A stretch of 64,000 nt of DNA from an uncultured Pelagibacteraceae bacterium (GTDB lineage Bacteria; Pseudomonadota; Alphaproteobacteria; Pelagibacterales; Pelagibacteraceae), in assembly GCA_902537055.1 (NCBI GenBank), contig CACAZW010000005.1, positions 1-64,000 on the forward strand. The letters run 5' to 3'. Made by a program: the position numbers and the translations under genes. Below, one piece after another: positions 1 through 8,335 of this stretch. The notes beneath the pieces are model-generated. The model saw only the letters and a list, made by a program, of their open reading frames with translations, ran no database searches and was not told where the DNA came from. Position 1 is the first letter of the stretch. Each line of letters opens with the position of its first letter.

Positions 1-368
1 GTGCTTGTCCTCGATGGAATGTATATTCAGCTTTTTCTAGACCTGGTGTTATACAGGCTGCAGTGAGTAAAATGACTAATGGTGAAAAGTATGTATGTAT
101 AGCAAGAACTGTTGAAAAAGGTATAGGAAGATATGGACAAAAAAAAAGTATGTTATCTATTGGACTTGGATGTGAAGCCAAATATGCAAGAGATTTTGTT
201 TATACGGAAAACTTAGATTTGAATGATAAAAAATCAGAGATACCTGTAGGGGTTTCATGTAGAACTTGTGATAGACTGGATTGTTCTCAAAGAGCTTTTC
301 CACCATTGCATAAAAAATTTGATGTAGACATTAATTCTAGAGGAGTATCTGTATATGTCAGTGATTAA
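1..368 (+). CDS. C-terminal part of an XRE-family regulator with DUF2083-like tail (short-chain fatty-acyl regulator type)
   Basis: The frame is open to the left edge: read from position 3 it gives Ala-Cys-Pro-Arg-Trp-Asn and continues into the GTG at 63, so that GTG is internal and the real start lies outside the window. What remains is about 120 residues ending in a cysteine-rich tail (CRTCDRLDCSQRAFPP), the hallmark of the C-terminal domain of ScfR/MccR-like regulators, which in other bacteria control short-chain fatty-acyl metabolism. The helix-turn-helix itself is not visible, so the regulated pathway is unknown. Its stop overlaps the start of the downstream TPR gene by 14 nt, suggesting cotranscription. 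Confidence 0.8.
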   Translation, partial: ACPRWNVYSAFSRPGVIQAAVSKMTNGEKYVCIARTVEKGIGRYGQKKSMLSIGLGCEAKYARDFVYTENLDLNDKKSEIPVGVSCRTCDRLDCSQRAFPPLHKKFDVDINSRGVSVYVSD

Positions 369-903
369 AAAATATGTAAGTTTTATAATTATATTTTTAT
401 TTGTAAGTACAAATAATGTGTATTCAGACAATTTAAATATATTGTTTAAAGAATTGCTTAATGCAAAAAATTTACAACAAGCAGAAAAGCTAGAGGATCA
501 AATTTGGAATAAATGGACAAGACACCCAAACAATGATTATCTGACAAACAAATTAGAGAACGGAACTTATTCCATGTACCATCAGCAGTATAGAATGGCA
601 TTAAAACTATTTACAGATGTGATTAATGAGGACCCAAAATGGGCGGAGGGTTGGAATAAGAGAGCAACATTACTATTTATATTGGGGGATTATGAGAAAT
701 CGTTAGATGATATTGAAAAAGTTTTAGATCTAGAGCCAAGACATTTTGGAGCATTATCAGGACGAGCGCAAATATACTTAAGCTTAAAGGAATATGAAAA
801 AGCAGTTGATGACTTGAGAAAAGCAAAATCTATTTATCCATTAATCAAAAGTGGAGAAAATATAAAGTTAATAGAAGAAATTATCAAAGACCAACAAATT
901 TAA
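355..903 (+). CDS. Exported TPR-repeat protein
   Basis: This 182-residue protein starts with a hydrophobic signal-like segment (residues about 5-24, ending NNVYSDN), which suggests export to the periplasm. The rest is helical with at least two to three tetratricopeptide repeats between about residues 78 and 165 (motifs such as WAEGWNKRATLLFILGDYEK and ALSGRAQIYLSLKEYEKA). TPRs bind partner proteins; no enzyme motif is visible. It overlaps the regulator tail upstream by 14 nt. It converges with the lysine-rich gene through a shared TTAA, with both stop codons inside the same four bases. The partner is unknown. Confidence 0.85.
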   Translation: MSVIKKYVSFIIIFLFVSTNNVYSDNLNILFKELLNAKNLQQAEKLEDQIWNKWTRHPNNDYLTNKLENGTYSMYHQQYRMALKLFTDVINEDPKWAEGWNKRATLLFILGDYEKSLDDIEKVLDLEPRHFGALSGRAQIYLSLKEYEKAVDDLRKAKSIYPLIKSGENIKLIEEIIKDQQI

Positions 904-2078
904 TTGTTCTTAGATCTTTTTTTTGCAATCAGCTGGGTTAATGAATCTACCATTAAATCTGAGGCTTTAAAAATTTCACTTGGTTTAAATTCATGTGAAA
1001 TATTTTTTTCTTCATTTGTTTTATCTTCAATGACTATACCTTCATCTGGAGAATTATTTTTAATATAAATTAGTATTAACCACTCATCATCAATTGTCTC
1101 ATCCCATTTTATAAATATCTCTCCAGTTTCGAATCTTCTGTCTATGCATCTCAAGATAGACATATGTTTAGTTATATATCTTTTATTAAGTTGAAAAACT
1201 AAACTATTCGCACTTCTGTAAAAGCTTTCAAGTGCAAACTCAATTTTTTGCCTAGCTAAAGTATACTCCCTTTCTCTTTGAAGTAATTTTGCTCTATCGT
1301 CTCCTTCTTGTGTTTTTACGCCTAACGCTTCAACTCGTTCTCTTATTTTCTGATCTCTTATTTGTTGATATTTTAATTTTAGTTTTTCGATACGCTCTTG
1401 TAATCCTGAATAATCCTCTCTCTTTTCTCTTAACGCTAATTTTTCTAGTTGTTCTAATTCTTTTACCTCTCTTATTCTAAACTTTTCTATTTGCTTTTCT
1501 AATTTTAATTCTTGTAAAAATTTCTTTTGTCTCTCCGCCTGCTCTTTTCTTAGTATAGCCTGTTCTTTTCTTAAGAATAATTTTATATCTTTTGCTCTTT
1601 CTCTTTCTAATTTTTGTTCTTGTTTTAACTGGATTTCTTTTTCTTTTAAAAAAGCTAACTCATCTGCTTTCTTCTGTTTTTCAATTTCGATTTTTTCCTT
1701 TTCTGCTTGCTCAATTTTCTCAAGTTTAATTTGTCTTTTTTCCTCAGCTCTTATTTCTTTAAAACGAATTAATCTAAATTCTATAATTTGAAAAAATTTT
1801 TGTATTAATTTATCAATTGCTAATAAATTAAAACTAAATTTGAAAGAAAACTTATTTTTTAAATCTTCCTCAAGTCTGACCGTTCTTGAAATAATACCCT
1901 TTTCAGTACTTGTCTTTAACTTAACTTTTTTTATTTTTTTTCTTCGATTTAATCTTTTTGTTATTTTTTTTTTTAATTTTGGTCTTTTTTTCTTTATTTT
2001 TGACTTGGATTTATTTTTTGATTTTTTAACCTTTGTTTTTAAATTTTTTTTTTTAGGTTTTTTTTTCTTTTTTTTCAT
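900..2078 (-). CDS. Extremely lysine-rich coiled-coil protein of unknown function
   Basis: I do not recognise this 392-residue protein. Three parts can be seen. The N-terminal tail is histone-H1-like: 35 of the first 55 residues are Lys or Arg, with Pro and Ser interruptions. A long charged helix rich in Glu, Lys, Gln and Arg (about residues 85-275) has the look of a coiled coil. A C-terminal part of about 110 residues (from LESFYRSANSL onward, with a WDETIDDEWLILIYI stretch) looks globular. There is no signal peptide or membrane segment. The tail could bind nucleic acid or another polyanion, but that is inference. The first codons are written in runs of 8, 9 and 11 adenines, which invites slippage. 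Confidence 0.75.
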   Translation of the reverse strand: MKKKKKKPKKKNLKTKVKKSKNKSKSKIKKKRPKLKKKITKRLNRRKKIKKVKLKTSTEKGIISRTVRLEEDLKNKFSFKFSFNLLAIDKLIQKFFQIIEFRLIRFKEIRAEEKRQIKLEKIEQAEKEKIEIEKQKKADELAFLKEKEIQLKQEQKLERERAKDIKLFLRKEQAILRKEQAERQKKFLQELKLEKQIEKFRIREVKELEQLEKLALREKREDYSGLQERIEKLKLKYQQIRDQKIRERVEALGVKTQEGDDRAKLLQREREYTLARQKIEFALESFYRSANSLVFQLNKRYITKHMSILRCIDRRFETGEIFIKWDETIDDEWLILIYIKNNSPDEGIVIEDKTNEEKNISHEFKPSEIFKASDLMVDSLTQLIAKKRSKNN

Positions 2079-2107
2079 TTAAGAAATACAGCTTTATCAG
2101 CTAATTT

Positions 2108-3295
2108 TTAATAAATATAGTCTCTAGTATTAGGAACAGATCTAATATCTTTAGTTAGCTGAAGTTGAAATACAACTTGATCTCCCCATTTAAAAGCCAT
2201 TTCACAACTTGTAAGATAAAATTCCCACATCCTTAAAAATTTTTCATCAAACATTTCTAAAACTTGATCTTTTTTTGATAGAAATCTTTCTCTCCAATTT
2301 CTTAATGTGTGAGCATAGTGCATCCTTAAAATCTCTATATCTGTAGCTATAAGTCCAGAATCCTCTATTGGCCTCGCTATTTCGCTTAAACTAGGGGTAT
2401 ATCCACCAGGAAATATATATTTTGTTATCCAAGGCTGTGGGTCTCTAGGTGGTAGATTTGATCCAATTGTGTGTATCAAAGCTACTCCATCCTTTTTTAA
2501 CATTTGAGACACTCTATTAAAATAGGTTTCAAAGAATTTTTTTCCAACATGTTCAAACATTCCAACACTAACTATCCTATCAAATTTTTCATTCAATTGT
2601 CTGTAATCTATTAATTTAAATTCAACTTGATTATCTAAATTTAATTCTTTGGCTTTTTCTTGGCTATATTTTAATTGATTTTCTGAAAGTGTAATTCCGG
2701 TAACTGAAGCTTTTGTTTTTTTTGCAATGTCAATTGCAAGTGTTCCCCAACCAGATCCAATATCTAAAACTTTTTGGTTAGGTTGTATATGAAGTTTTTT
2801 AATTATGTGATCAATTTTATTTTCTTGAGCAGTTTCCAAGCTATCATTCTCATTTTTGAAGTATGCACATGAATATTGTCTTTTTTTATCAAGAAACAAA
2901 TCATATAATTTTTCTGAAATATCATAATGGTGTGCAACATTTTGTTTAGATTTAACAATTTTATTAAAACTTGTTAAATATTTTAAAGTTCCCTTTATTT
3001 TATTTAATATCTTTCCATATACATTAATATCTGCTCTTCCAATATTTTTAAAAGCTATATCAAGAAATTCCGTCAAAGTTCCATTTTTTAATCTTAAAGA
3101 GCCATTGGTATATGCTTCACCAAAATATAAATCAGGATGGAAAAGTAATTTTTTATGCAAACTTTTGTCTAACAATTGTAATTCTATAGGAATTTCTTTC
3201 AAAGGCTTTCCTATAACATATCTGTTAGAATTATAATCTATTAAGATAAAACCATCTTCTTTGAATAAATCATTTAAAAAATTTATAAGTTTCAT
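2108..3295 (-). CDS. cfa: Cyclopropane-fatty-acyl-phospholipid synthase family methyltransferase
   Basis: The 395-residue protein carries the class I methyltransferase SAM motif VLDIGSGWG (residues 176-184). It also has Cfa-family signatures: NVAHHYDIS then YSCAYF (about 119-146) and RMHYAHTLRNWRERF near the C-terminus. The family adds a methylene group from SAM across double bonds of membrane phospholipid acyl chains at the inner membrane face. The length matches the family. Its ATG shares one base with the stop of the DapA-like gene upstream (TAATG), so the two are translationally coupled. The exact lipid product cannot be told from sequence. Confidence 0.93.
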   Translation of the reverse strand: MKLINFLNDLFKEDGFILIDYNSNRYVIGKPLKEIPIELQLLDKSLHKKLLFHPDLYFGEAYTNGSLRLKNGTLTEFLDIAFKNIGRADINVYGKILNKIKGTLKYLTSFNKIVKSKQNVAHHYDISEKLYDLFLDKKRQYSCAYFKNENDSLETAQENKIDHIIKKLHIQPNQKVLDIGSGWGTLAIDIAKKTKASVTGITLSENQLKYSQEKAKELNLDNQVEFKLIDYRQLNEKFDRIVSVGMFEHVGKKFFETYFNRVSQMLKKDGVALIHTIGSNLPPRDPQPWITKYIFPGGYTPSLSEIARPIEDSGLIATDIEILRMHYAHTLRNWRERFLSKKDQVLEMFDEKFLRMWEFYLTSCEMAFKWGDQVVFQLQLTKDIRSVPNTRDYIY

Positions 3296-4173
3296 TATGC
3301 TGCTTTTAAGTGCTTAAAGTCAAAATTAAGCTTTTGAAGTTCATCAAAAAATATTTTTTTTTCGTTTTCATTTAATAACTTTAATGGTGGAATTAAATTC
3401 TGGTAGTCCTGATCAATTTGCGCCATAAAAGTATGTAATCCAGAGATTAAATTAAATTTATCGAAAATGCTTCTTACTAAACACAACTTTTCGTTTGAAG
3501 ATTGATCTGATCCATTTTGAAATTTATCGTAAACATCTCTTGCTAAAACTGAAGTAACATTTGTTGTTGCTGTAATTATTCCAGAGCAACCTAGTTCAAG
3601 TCCTTTCAATAATTTTGACTCTGAACCTGGCATTACTGAAAAATTATCTATTTTCAAATTTTCATACAAATTATAAGAACTGTCTTTTACTCCAACTATT
3701 TGACTTGGAAATTTTTTTACTAGCTCTTCAACACAATCAATACTAAATTTATATCCTGAGAGTTTTTCGAAATTATATAAAATTATTTTACATTCATTAA
3801 TTTCATCTATTATTCTTGAGTAAAAATTAATCACATCGTGATCGCTATACTTATAATAGGCAGGGGGCATAATTAGAAATTTATTAAACCCATTTGATTT
3901 GGCTATTTTTATCAAATTAATATTATCAACTAGCGAATTAAGACCGGTTCCAATTATAAATTTGTCCCTATAATTACTTTTTGGTAACAAATTGATTAAT
4001 TGAATTTTTTCAGAAAGAGATATGAGTTGTGATTGTCCAGTACTTCCAAAAAAAACTACTCCATGGCAACCTTTGTCGATTAGATTTTCAGCATATTTAA
4101 TAGTTTTTTCACTATTTAACGCCAGATTTTTATCTAATACTGACAATGTAGCTGCATATATTCCATTAATCAT
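3295..4173 (-). CDS. Dihydrodipicolinate synthase/N-acetylneuraminate lyase family aldolase
   Basis: This 292-residue protein is a DapA/NanA-type (beta/alpha)8 class I aldolase. The Schiff-base lysine is K163 in GVKDSS, the family tyrosine is Y133 in ILYNF, and the pyruvate-binding GSTGQ loop lies at about 43-47. The family condenses or cleaves pyruvate with an aldehyde. The residues after the tyrosine (ILYNFEKLSGYKF) differ from the LYNVPSRT pattern of true DapA, so lysine synthesis should not be assumed. It is the first gene of a leftward pair with the cyclopropane synthase, sharing a TAATG stop/start, and diverges from the GT9 gene across 73 bp. Confidence 0.85.
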   Translation of the reverse strand: MINGIYAATLSVLDKNLALNSEKTIKYAENLIDKGCHGVVFFGSTGQSQLISLSEKIQLINLLPKSNYRDKFIIGTGLNSLVDNINLIKIAKSNGFNKFLIMPPAYYKYSDHDVINFYSRIIDEINECKIILYNFEKLSGYKFSIDCVEELVKKFPSQIVGVKDSSYNLYENLKIDNFSVMPGSESKLLKGLELGCSGIITATTNVTSVLARDVYDKFQNGSDQSSNEKLCLVRSIFDKFNLISGLHTFMAQIDQDYQNLIPPLKLLNENEKKIFFDELQKLNFDFKHLKAA

Positions 4174-4246
4174 AACTTAATTATATGACTATAATTATAG
4201 AATAGATTTAAGAAAAAAATAATAAAAAAATATATTCTAAATACTT

Positions 4247-5182
4247 ATGAAAGTTTGTGTTTATCTTAGCTATATAGGTCTTGGGGCAAATTTGTTACAT
4301 CTAAGTTATGTGCATCAGTTATCTGAAAAGTTTGGACCTATAACAGTTTTTACATTATGCAATAATTTGTCGGATGCATTAGAGGATGATCCTAAAATTA
4401 AAGAAGTCATAGTAATAGATAAAAAATATAATAAATTTAAAAATATATTTAGTTTTTCATCGGAATTAAAAAAATACAATTTTGATAAAATATTTATTTA
4501 TTATCCAAGTCCTAGAATATTCATCGCGTGTAAGTTAGCTGGAATAAAAGATATTTATCACTATCCTTTATTTAAAAAGAAAAATCTTCATTTAATCAAT
4601 GCAGCACAAAAGTTTACTGCGAGTGTATTAAACATTGAGAAATGTCAAACATACACAAAAATTCACGTAAATGAAAATAAACTTAAAAGTATCTCAACTT
4701 ATTTTGATAAATCAAAATTTAACATTGTAATAGGAGCTGGATCTTCAGGTCCAACAACAAAATGGGGCACTGATAATTACTCAAATCTAATAAATGAATT
4801 AAATAAACTAAATAAATTTAATTTTTTTATTTTGTGTGGTCCTAATGAAAAATTAATTGCTCAAGAAATAATGGATAAAGTTGAAGGAGATAATATTACA
4901 GATCTTAGTAACAAAAATATCTCGGAAGTAATACCTTTTATAGCTTCTGCAGATATGTATGTGGGGAATGATTCATTTGGTTCACATATTTCATCACAAT
5001 CTGGCAAACCAAGCCTTGTAATTTTATTGGACTCACCAAAAGCATATACGGATTATACTCCTAATCATATTAGAATTATTCCTGAAGGATATAATGTTAA
5101 TAATATTACACATGGAAGTGAAATTGATCCAAATTTAATTAAGGTCGAACAAGTGTACAAATCAATACTAAGTTATACTTAA
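4247..5182 (+). CDS. Glycosyltransferase family 9 (heptosyltransferase-like)
   Basis: The 311-residue protein has the layout of lipopolysaccharide heptosyltransferases (GT9, GT-B fold). An N-terminal Rossmann-like half begins MKVCVYLSYIGLGANLLHL. A C-terminal nucleotide-sugar half carries VIGAGSSGPTTKWG, FILCGPNEK and the late motif YVGNDSFGSHISSQSGKPSL. GT9 enzymes add sugars to the LPS core on the cytoplasmic side of the inner membrane. The acceptor and sugar cannot be read from sequence. No other LPS gene is adjacent, and its stop shares a TTAA with the convergent J-domain gene. Confidence 0.85.
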   Translation: MKVCVYLSYIGLGANLLHLSYVHQLSEKFGPITVFTLCNNLSDALEDDPKIKEVIVIDKKYNKFKNIFSFSSELKKYNFDKIFIYYPSPRIFIACKLAGIKDIYHYPLFKKKNLHLINAAQKFTASVLNIEKCQTYTKIHVNENKLKSISTYFDKSKFNIVIGAGSSGPTTKWGTDNYSNLINELNKLNKFNFFILCGPNEKLIAQEIMDKVEGDNITDLSNKNISEVIPFIASADMYVGNDSFGSHISSQSGKPSLVILLDSPKAYTDYTPNHIRIIPEGYNVNNITHGSEIDPNLIKVEQVYKSILSYT

Positions 5183-5688
5183 ACAACCGATTTTAAGACT
5201 GTGTCTTTGGCTTGGTTCACTAAAGTAGCAATATTATTTAATTCTGGACTTCTATCTGGATGAATTTTTTTCATAATTTTTTTATAAGAATTCATCACTT
5301 CATCTTTTGTATATTTTTTTTTGGGATCTAAATTTAAAATTCTATAAGCTTCATCTAAACTCATATTCTGAGATGACATATTTTGATTAAATTGATTAAA
5401 ATTAAATCTGCCAGAATTTTTTAAAACTCTAAAAAGTCCCCATAATCTAAATAGCTGAAATAAAGAAATACCTGCTTTCGTTTTAATTAAAGGCAAAATA
5501 GCCAACATAAATGGTAAGGAAAATATATATCTTCCTGCATATGCCATTATTACCGCTAACAATATTGAAGAAATTATAATAAATGTTCTTACAAATTTTG
5601 ATATTTTTTTTGTTGAGGTTTTGGCAAACCAATTGAGTAAAATATAAAGAATTATAAAGATTATTAGTATTGCAAAAAAAATATTCAT
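5179..5688 (-). CDS. Membrane-anchored J-domain protein (TIM14/DjlA-like)
   Basis: This 169-residue protein has one strong N-terminal membrane segment (residues 2-19), a second hydrophobic stretch (about 34-68), a Phe/Asn/Gln-rich linker, and a C-terminal J domain whose HPD triad lies at residues 143-145. J domains stimulate DnaK-type chaperone ATPase. The membrane-first, J-domain-last order resembles mitochondrial Tim14/Pam18 and its alphaproteobacterial relatives, so it probably recruits DnaK to the inner membrane. Its stop overlaps that of the GT9 gene by 4 nt, and it diverges from oligopeptidase B across only 17 bp. Confidence 0.88.
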   Translation of the reverse strand: MNIFFAILIIFIILYILLNWFAKTSTKKISKFVRTFIIISSILLAVIMAYAGRYIFSLPFMLAILPLIKTKAGISLFQLFRLWGLFRVLKNSGRFNFNQFNQNMSSQNMSLDEAYRILNLDPKKKYTKDEVMNSYKKIMKKIHPDRSPELNNIATLVNQAKDTVLKSVV

Positions 5689-5705
5689 AAATTAATTAAA
5701 TTTAA

Positions 5706-7787
5706 ATGAAAATACCACAGCTTAAAAAAAAACCAGAATTAAAATCTTGTCACAACGTAACTTGGGAAGACGATTATAGTTGGATACATCAGGAAAATAT
5801 ACTTGAAGTATTGAAAGATAGTTCAAAATTATTGCCAGAGGTGAGAAAATATCTTGAAGATGAAAATGATTATTTTAGTCATCAAATGTCAGATACAAAA
5901 GAAATTCAAAAAGTTTTATTCGATGAAATTAAAGGAAGAATTAAACTTGATGATGAGTCTCTTCCATTCAAAGATGTAAGATATAGTTACTGGACAAAAA
6001 CAACAACAAAAGGAAATTATTCTATAAAGTTAAGAAAAAAAATTGATTCTGATGAAATAGAAGAAATTTGGAATGGTGATTTAGAAAAAGCAAAGCTTAA
6101 AACAGAATATTTTGGGCTTGGAGACTTAGAAGTTAGCTATAATGATAAATTACTAGCTTATTCATTAGATTTAAAAGGATCTGAATATTACACCATACAT
6201 ATAAGAGATATTAAAAGTCGAGAGCAAGTTGGTGAAAAAATTGAAAATACAAGTGGTGGAATAACATTTAGCTTAGATGACAAATATATTTTTTACTCTA
6301 AGCTTGATGACAATCACAGACCAAGAGAAATTTACAGGCATGAAATTGGAACTCCTACTAGTAAAGATATTCTTATATTTAAAGAAGAAAGTGAAGCATT
6401 TACTGTAGGAATAGGTCTTAGCTCTGACGAAAAGTATTTTTTTATTACGTCATCTGATCATAATACGTCCGAACAGTATTATTTTAAAGCAGATGAAATA
6501 ATTCCAAAACCAAAATTAATTGATAAAAGAAAAAGAGGGATAATATATTCTGTTAATTCATGGAATGGTAATTTCTATAAACATACAAATGAAGATGCAG
6601 AAGATTTTAAGATCGAAAAGACAAATGATTTAGAAAAAAAGGAGTGGGAAACATTTATACCTGCACGAGAAGAGGTTTTAATTGGAGGATTAATTTTTTT
6701 AAATGATTGGATTATAAGATCTGAAACTTCTAATGCATTATCAAAATTAATATTAAGAAATCCAAAAAATGATGAAGAAGAAGAAATATTTTTTTCAGAT
6801 GAAAAAGTTATTGTTCCTGGTGTGTCGTTAACCCAAAGAGATAGAAATACTGATACCGTTTATTTATCATATTCATCACCAAAAACTCCCGGAAGGACTT
6901 ACCTATACAATCTTAAAACAAAAGAGAAAAAATTAGTTAAAGAACAAGAGATTCCTAGTGGCCATAATTCTGATGACTACATAGTTGAAAGATTAGAGTG
7001 TACCTCTCATGACGGAAGAATGGTTCCTATAACTATAACAAGACATAAAAAAACTAAATTAGATGGATCTGCAAAATTATTATTATATGGGTATGGATCT
7101 TATGGTAGTTCTATGTCACCAAGTTTTTCTTCAACCAGAATAAGTTTAATAGAGCGAGATATTATATGGGTAACTTCTCATATTAGAGGCGGTATGGAAA
7201 AAGGAATGAAATGGTGGAAAGAAGGAAAGTTATTAAACAAGAAAAATACTTTTGAAGATTACATTGCTTCTGCAAAATTTTTAATTGAAAAAAAGTTTAC
7301 GTCTAAAGGTAATATTATTGGAATGGGTGGATCTGCTGGAGGTCTTTTAATGGGAGCCGTTGTTAACAAAGCGCCTGAATTATTTTTGGGTATTGTTATG
7401 GCTGTTCCTTTCGTTGACTCGTTGACCACGAACTTAGACCATTCGTTACCATTAACAGTCGGCGAATTTGATGAATTTGGAAATGCTAAAGATAAAAAAG
7501 AACACTTTGATTACATATTTTCATATGCACCTTATAACAATATTAAAAAGATGGATTACCCAAACATTTTGATAACAACAAGTTTAAGTGATAACAGGGT
7601 ATTATTTGATGAGCCAGCAAAATTTACTGCAAAATTAAGGGATTACAAAACGGATAACAATTTACTTTTATTAAAAACAGAAATGAATGCAGGTCATGGA
7701 GGAAAATCTGGGAGAGATGGAGCAATTGAGGAGATTGCAGTTGACTACGCGTTCGCTTTGAAAATAGCTGGAAAACTAAACACTTGA
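5706..7787 (+). CDS. ptrB: Oligopeptidase B / prolyl oligopeptidase family serine peptidase
   Basis: The 693-residue S9A peptidase has an N-terminal beta-propeller (to about residue 420) and a C-terminal alpha/beta hydrolase. The catalytic triad is visible: S543 in GMGGSAGG, D629 in SLSDNRV and H664 in NAGHGGKSG. Oligopeptidase B cleaves short peptides after basic residues in the cytoplasm. There is no signal peptide and the length matches the family. It lies just upstream of the small heat-shock gene, whose candidate sigma-32 promoter starts 2 bp after this stop. Oligopeptidase B is favoured over prolyl oligopeptidase by the overall sequence, not proven. Confidence 0.92.
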   Translation: MKIPQLKKKPELKSCHNVTWEDDYSWIHQENILEVLKDSSKLLPEVRKYLEDENDYFSHQMSDTKEIQKVLFDEIKGRIKLDDESLPFKDVRYSYWTKTTTKGNYSIKLRKKIDSDEIEEIWNGDLEKAKLKTEYFGLGDLEVSYNDKLLAYSLDLKGSEYYTIHIRDIKSREQVGEKIENTSGGITFSLDDKYIFYSKLDDNHRPREIYRHEIGTPTSKDILIFKEESEAFTVGIGLSSDEKYFFITSSDHNTSEQYYFKADEIIPKPKLIDKRKRGIIYSVNSWNGNFYKHTNEDAEDFKIEKTNDLEKKEWETFIPAREEVLIGGLIFLNDWIIRSETSNALSKLILRNPKNDEEEEIFFSDEKVIVPGVSLTQRDRNTDTVYLSYSSPKTPGRTYLYNLKTKEKKLVKEQEIPSGHNSDDYIVERLECTSHDGRMVPITITRHKKTKLDGSAKLLLYGYGSYGSSMSPSFSSTRISLIERDIIWVTSHIRGGMEKGMKWWKEGKLLNKKNTFEDYIASAKFLIEKKFTSKGNIIGMGGSAGGLLMGAVVNKAPELFLGIVMAVPFVDSLTTNLDHSLPLTVGEFDEFGNAKDKKEHFDYIFSYAPYNNIKKMDYPNILITTSLSDNRVLFDEPAKFTAKLRDYKTDNNLLLLKTEMNAGHGGKSGRDGAIEEIAVDYAFALKIAGKLNT

Positions 7788-7788
7788 T

Positions 7789-7817
7789 CTTGAAATATCA
7801 AAATTAATTACCATATA
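7789..7817 (+). promoter_or_regulatory. Candidate heat-shock (sigma-32/RpoH) promoter for hsp20
   Basis: CTTGAAA (7789-7795) and CCATATA (7811-7817) are separated by 15 bases. This is a good match to the RpoH pattern CTTGAAA then CCCCATNT, and it sits directly upstream of a small heat-shock gene. Transcription would start near 7823. Confidence 0.6.
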
Positions 7818-7819
7818 AA

Positions 7820-7875
7820 CTTCTTTAGTCGCCTAATGGGGCTAGCAATAAATAAACTTGCTTAATTAAAGGAGG
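7820..7875 (+). promoter_or_regulatory. Candidate RNA thermometer masking the hsp20 ribosome binding site
   Basis: CUUCUUUA (7820-7827) can pair over 8 consecutive positions (one G-U) with UAAAGGAG (7867-7874), which contains the Shine-Dalgarno of hsp20. Inside the enclosed loop lie a short GCC/GGC stem (7831-7833 with 7840-7842) and AGCAA/UUGCU (7844-7848 with 7858-7862). This multi-stem layout resembles ROSE-type thermometers. A start at about 7823 from the candidate sigma-32 promoter would remove part of the anti-SD arm, so the full fold needs a slightly upstream start or readthrough from ptrB. Confidence 0.4.
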
Positions 7876-7880
7876 ATAAT

Positions 7881-8327
7881 ATGACAAGTAAGGATCTATC
7901 AATTTTCAACTCACTTCGGCCTTTCTCAATTGGTTTTGACGATATGTTTGACCAATTCGAAAGTATGTTGGGCAATGGTGGTTTAAGTATGCAATCAAAC
8001 TACCCGCCTTACAACATAAGAAGAACTGGCAAAGATAACTACTCAATTGAAGTTGCTTTAGCTGGTTTTAGCAAAAAAGATGTTGAGGTAGAGTTTGAAG
8101 ATAATCTATTAACTGTAAGAACTAAACAAGTTGATAGAAGTGAAAACAAAAACCAAGATGGAGAGATAATCCACAAAGGTATATCGCAAAGACAATTTGC
8201 AAGATCATTTACAATTGCTGATGATGTAAAAGTGAATGGTGCAGAGTTAAAAGATGGTCTTTTAACAATTGCATGTGAAAGGATTATCCCGGAACATAAA
8301 AAAAAGAAACTTATTGAAATTAAATAA
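7881..8327 (+). CDS. Small heat-shock protein, Hsp20/IbpA family
   Basis: This 148-residue protein begins LSIFNSLRPFSIGFDDMF like IbpA-type proteins. It has an alpha-crystallin domain (about residues 40-130) with YSIEVALAGFSKKDVEVEFE and DGLLTIACER. Small heat-shock proteins hold unfolding proteins in a refoldable state without ATP, in the cytoplasm. The ribosome binding site AAAGGAGG is unusually strong for this sequence. It is preceded by a sigma-32-like promoter and a possible RNA thermometer, and followed by a GC-rich hairpin, so it is probably a single-gene heat-induced unit. Confidence 0.95.
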   Translation: MTSKDLSIFNSLRPFSIGFDDMFDQFESMLGNGGLSMQSNYPPYNIRRTGKDNYSIEVALAGFSKKDVEVEFEDNLLTVRTKQVDRSENKNQDGEIIHKGISQRQFARSFTIADDVKVNGAELKDGLLTIACERIIPEHKKKKLIEIK

Positions 8328-8335
8328 GTACCTTG

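Noticed and set aside
63-368. A separate 101-residue gene starting at GTG 63
   Set aside because: The frame is open to the window edge and the upstream residues continue the same domain, so this is the tail of a truncated gene.
1289-2082. Open frames opposite the lysine-rich gene
   Set aside because: Their Leu/Phe-rich translation is the mirror of Lys/Glu codons, not a real membrane protein.
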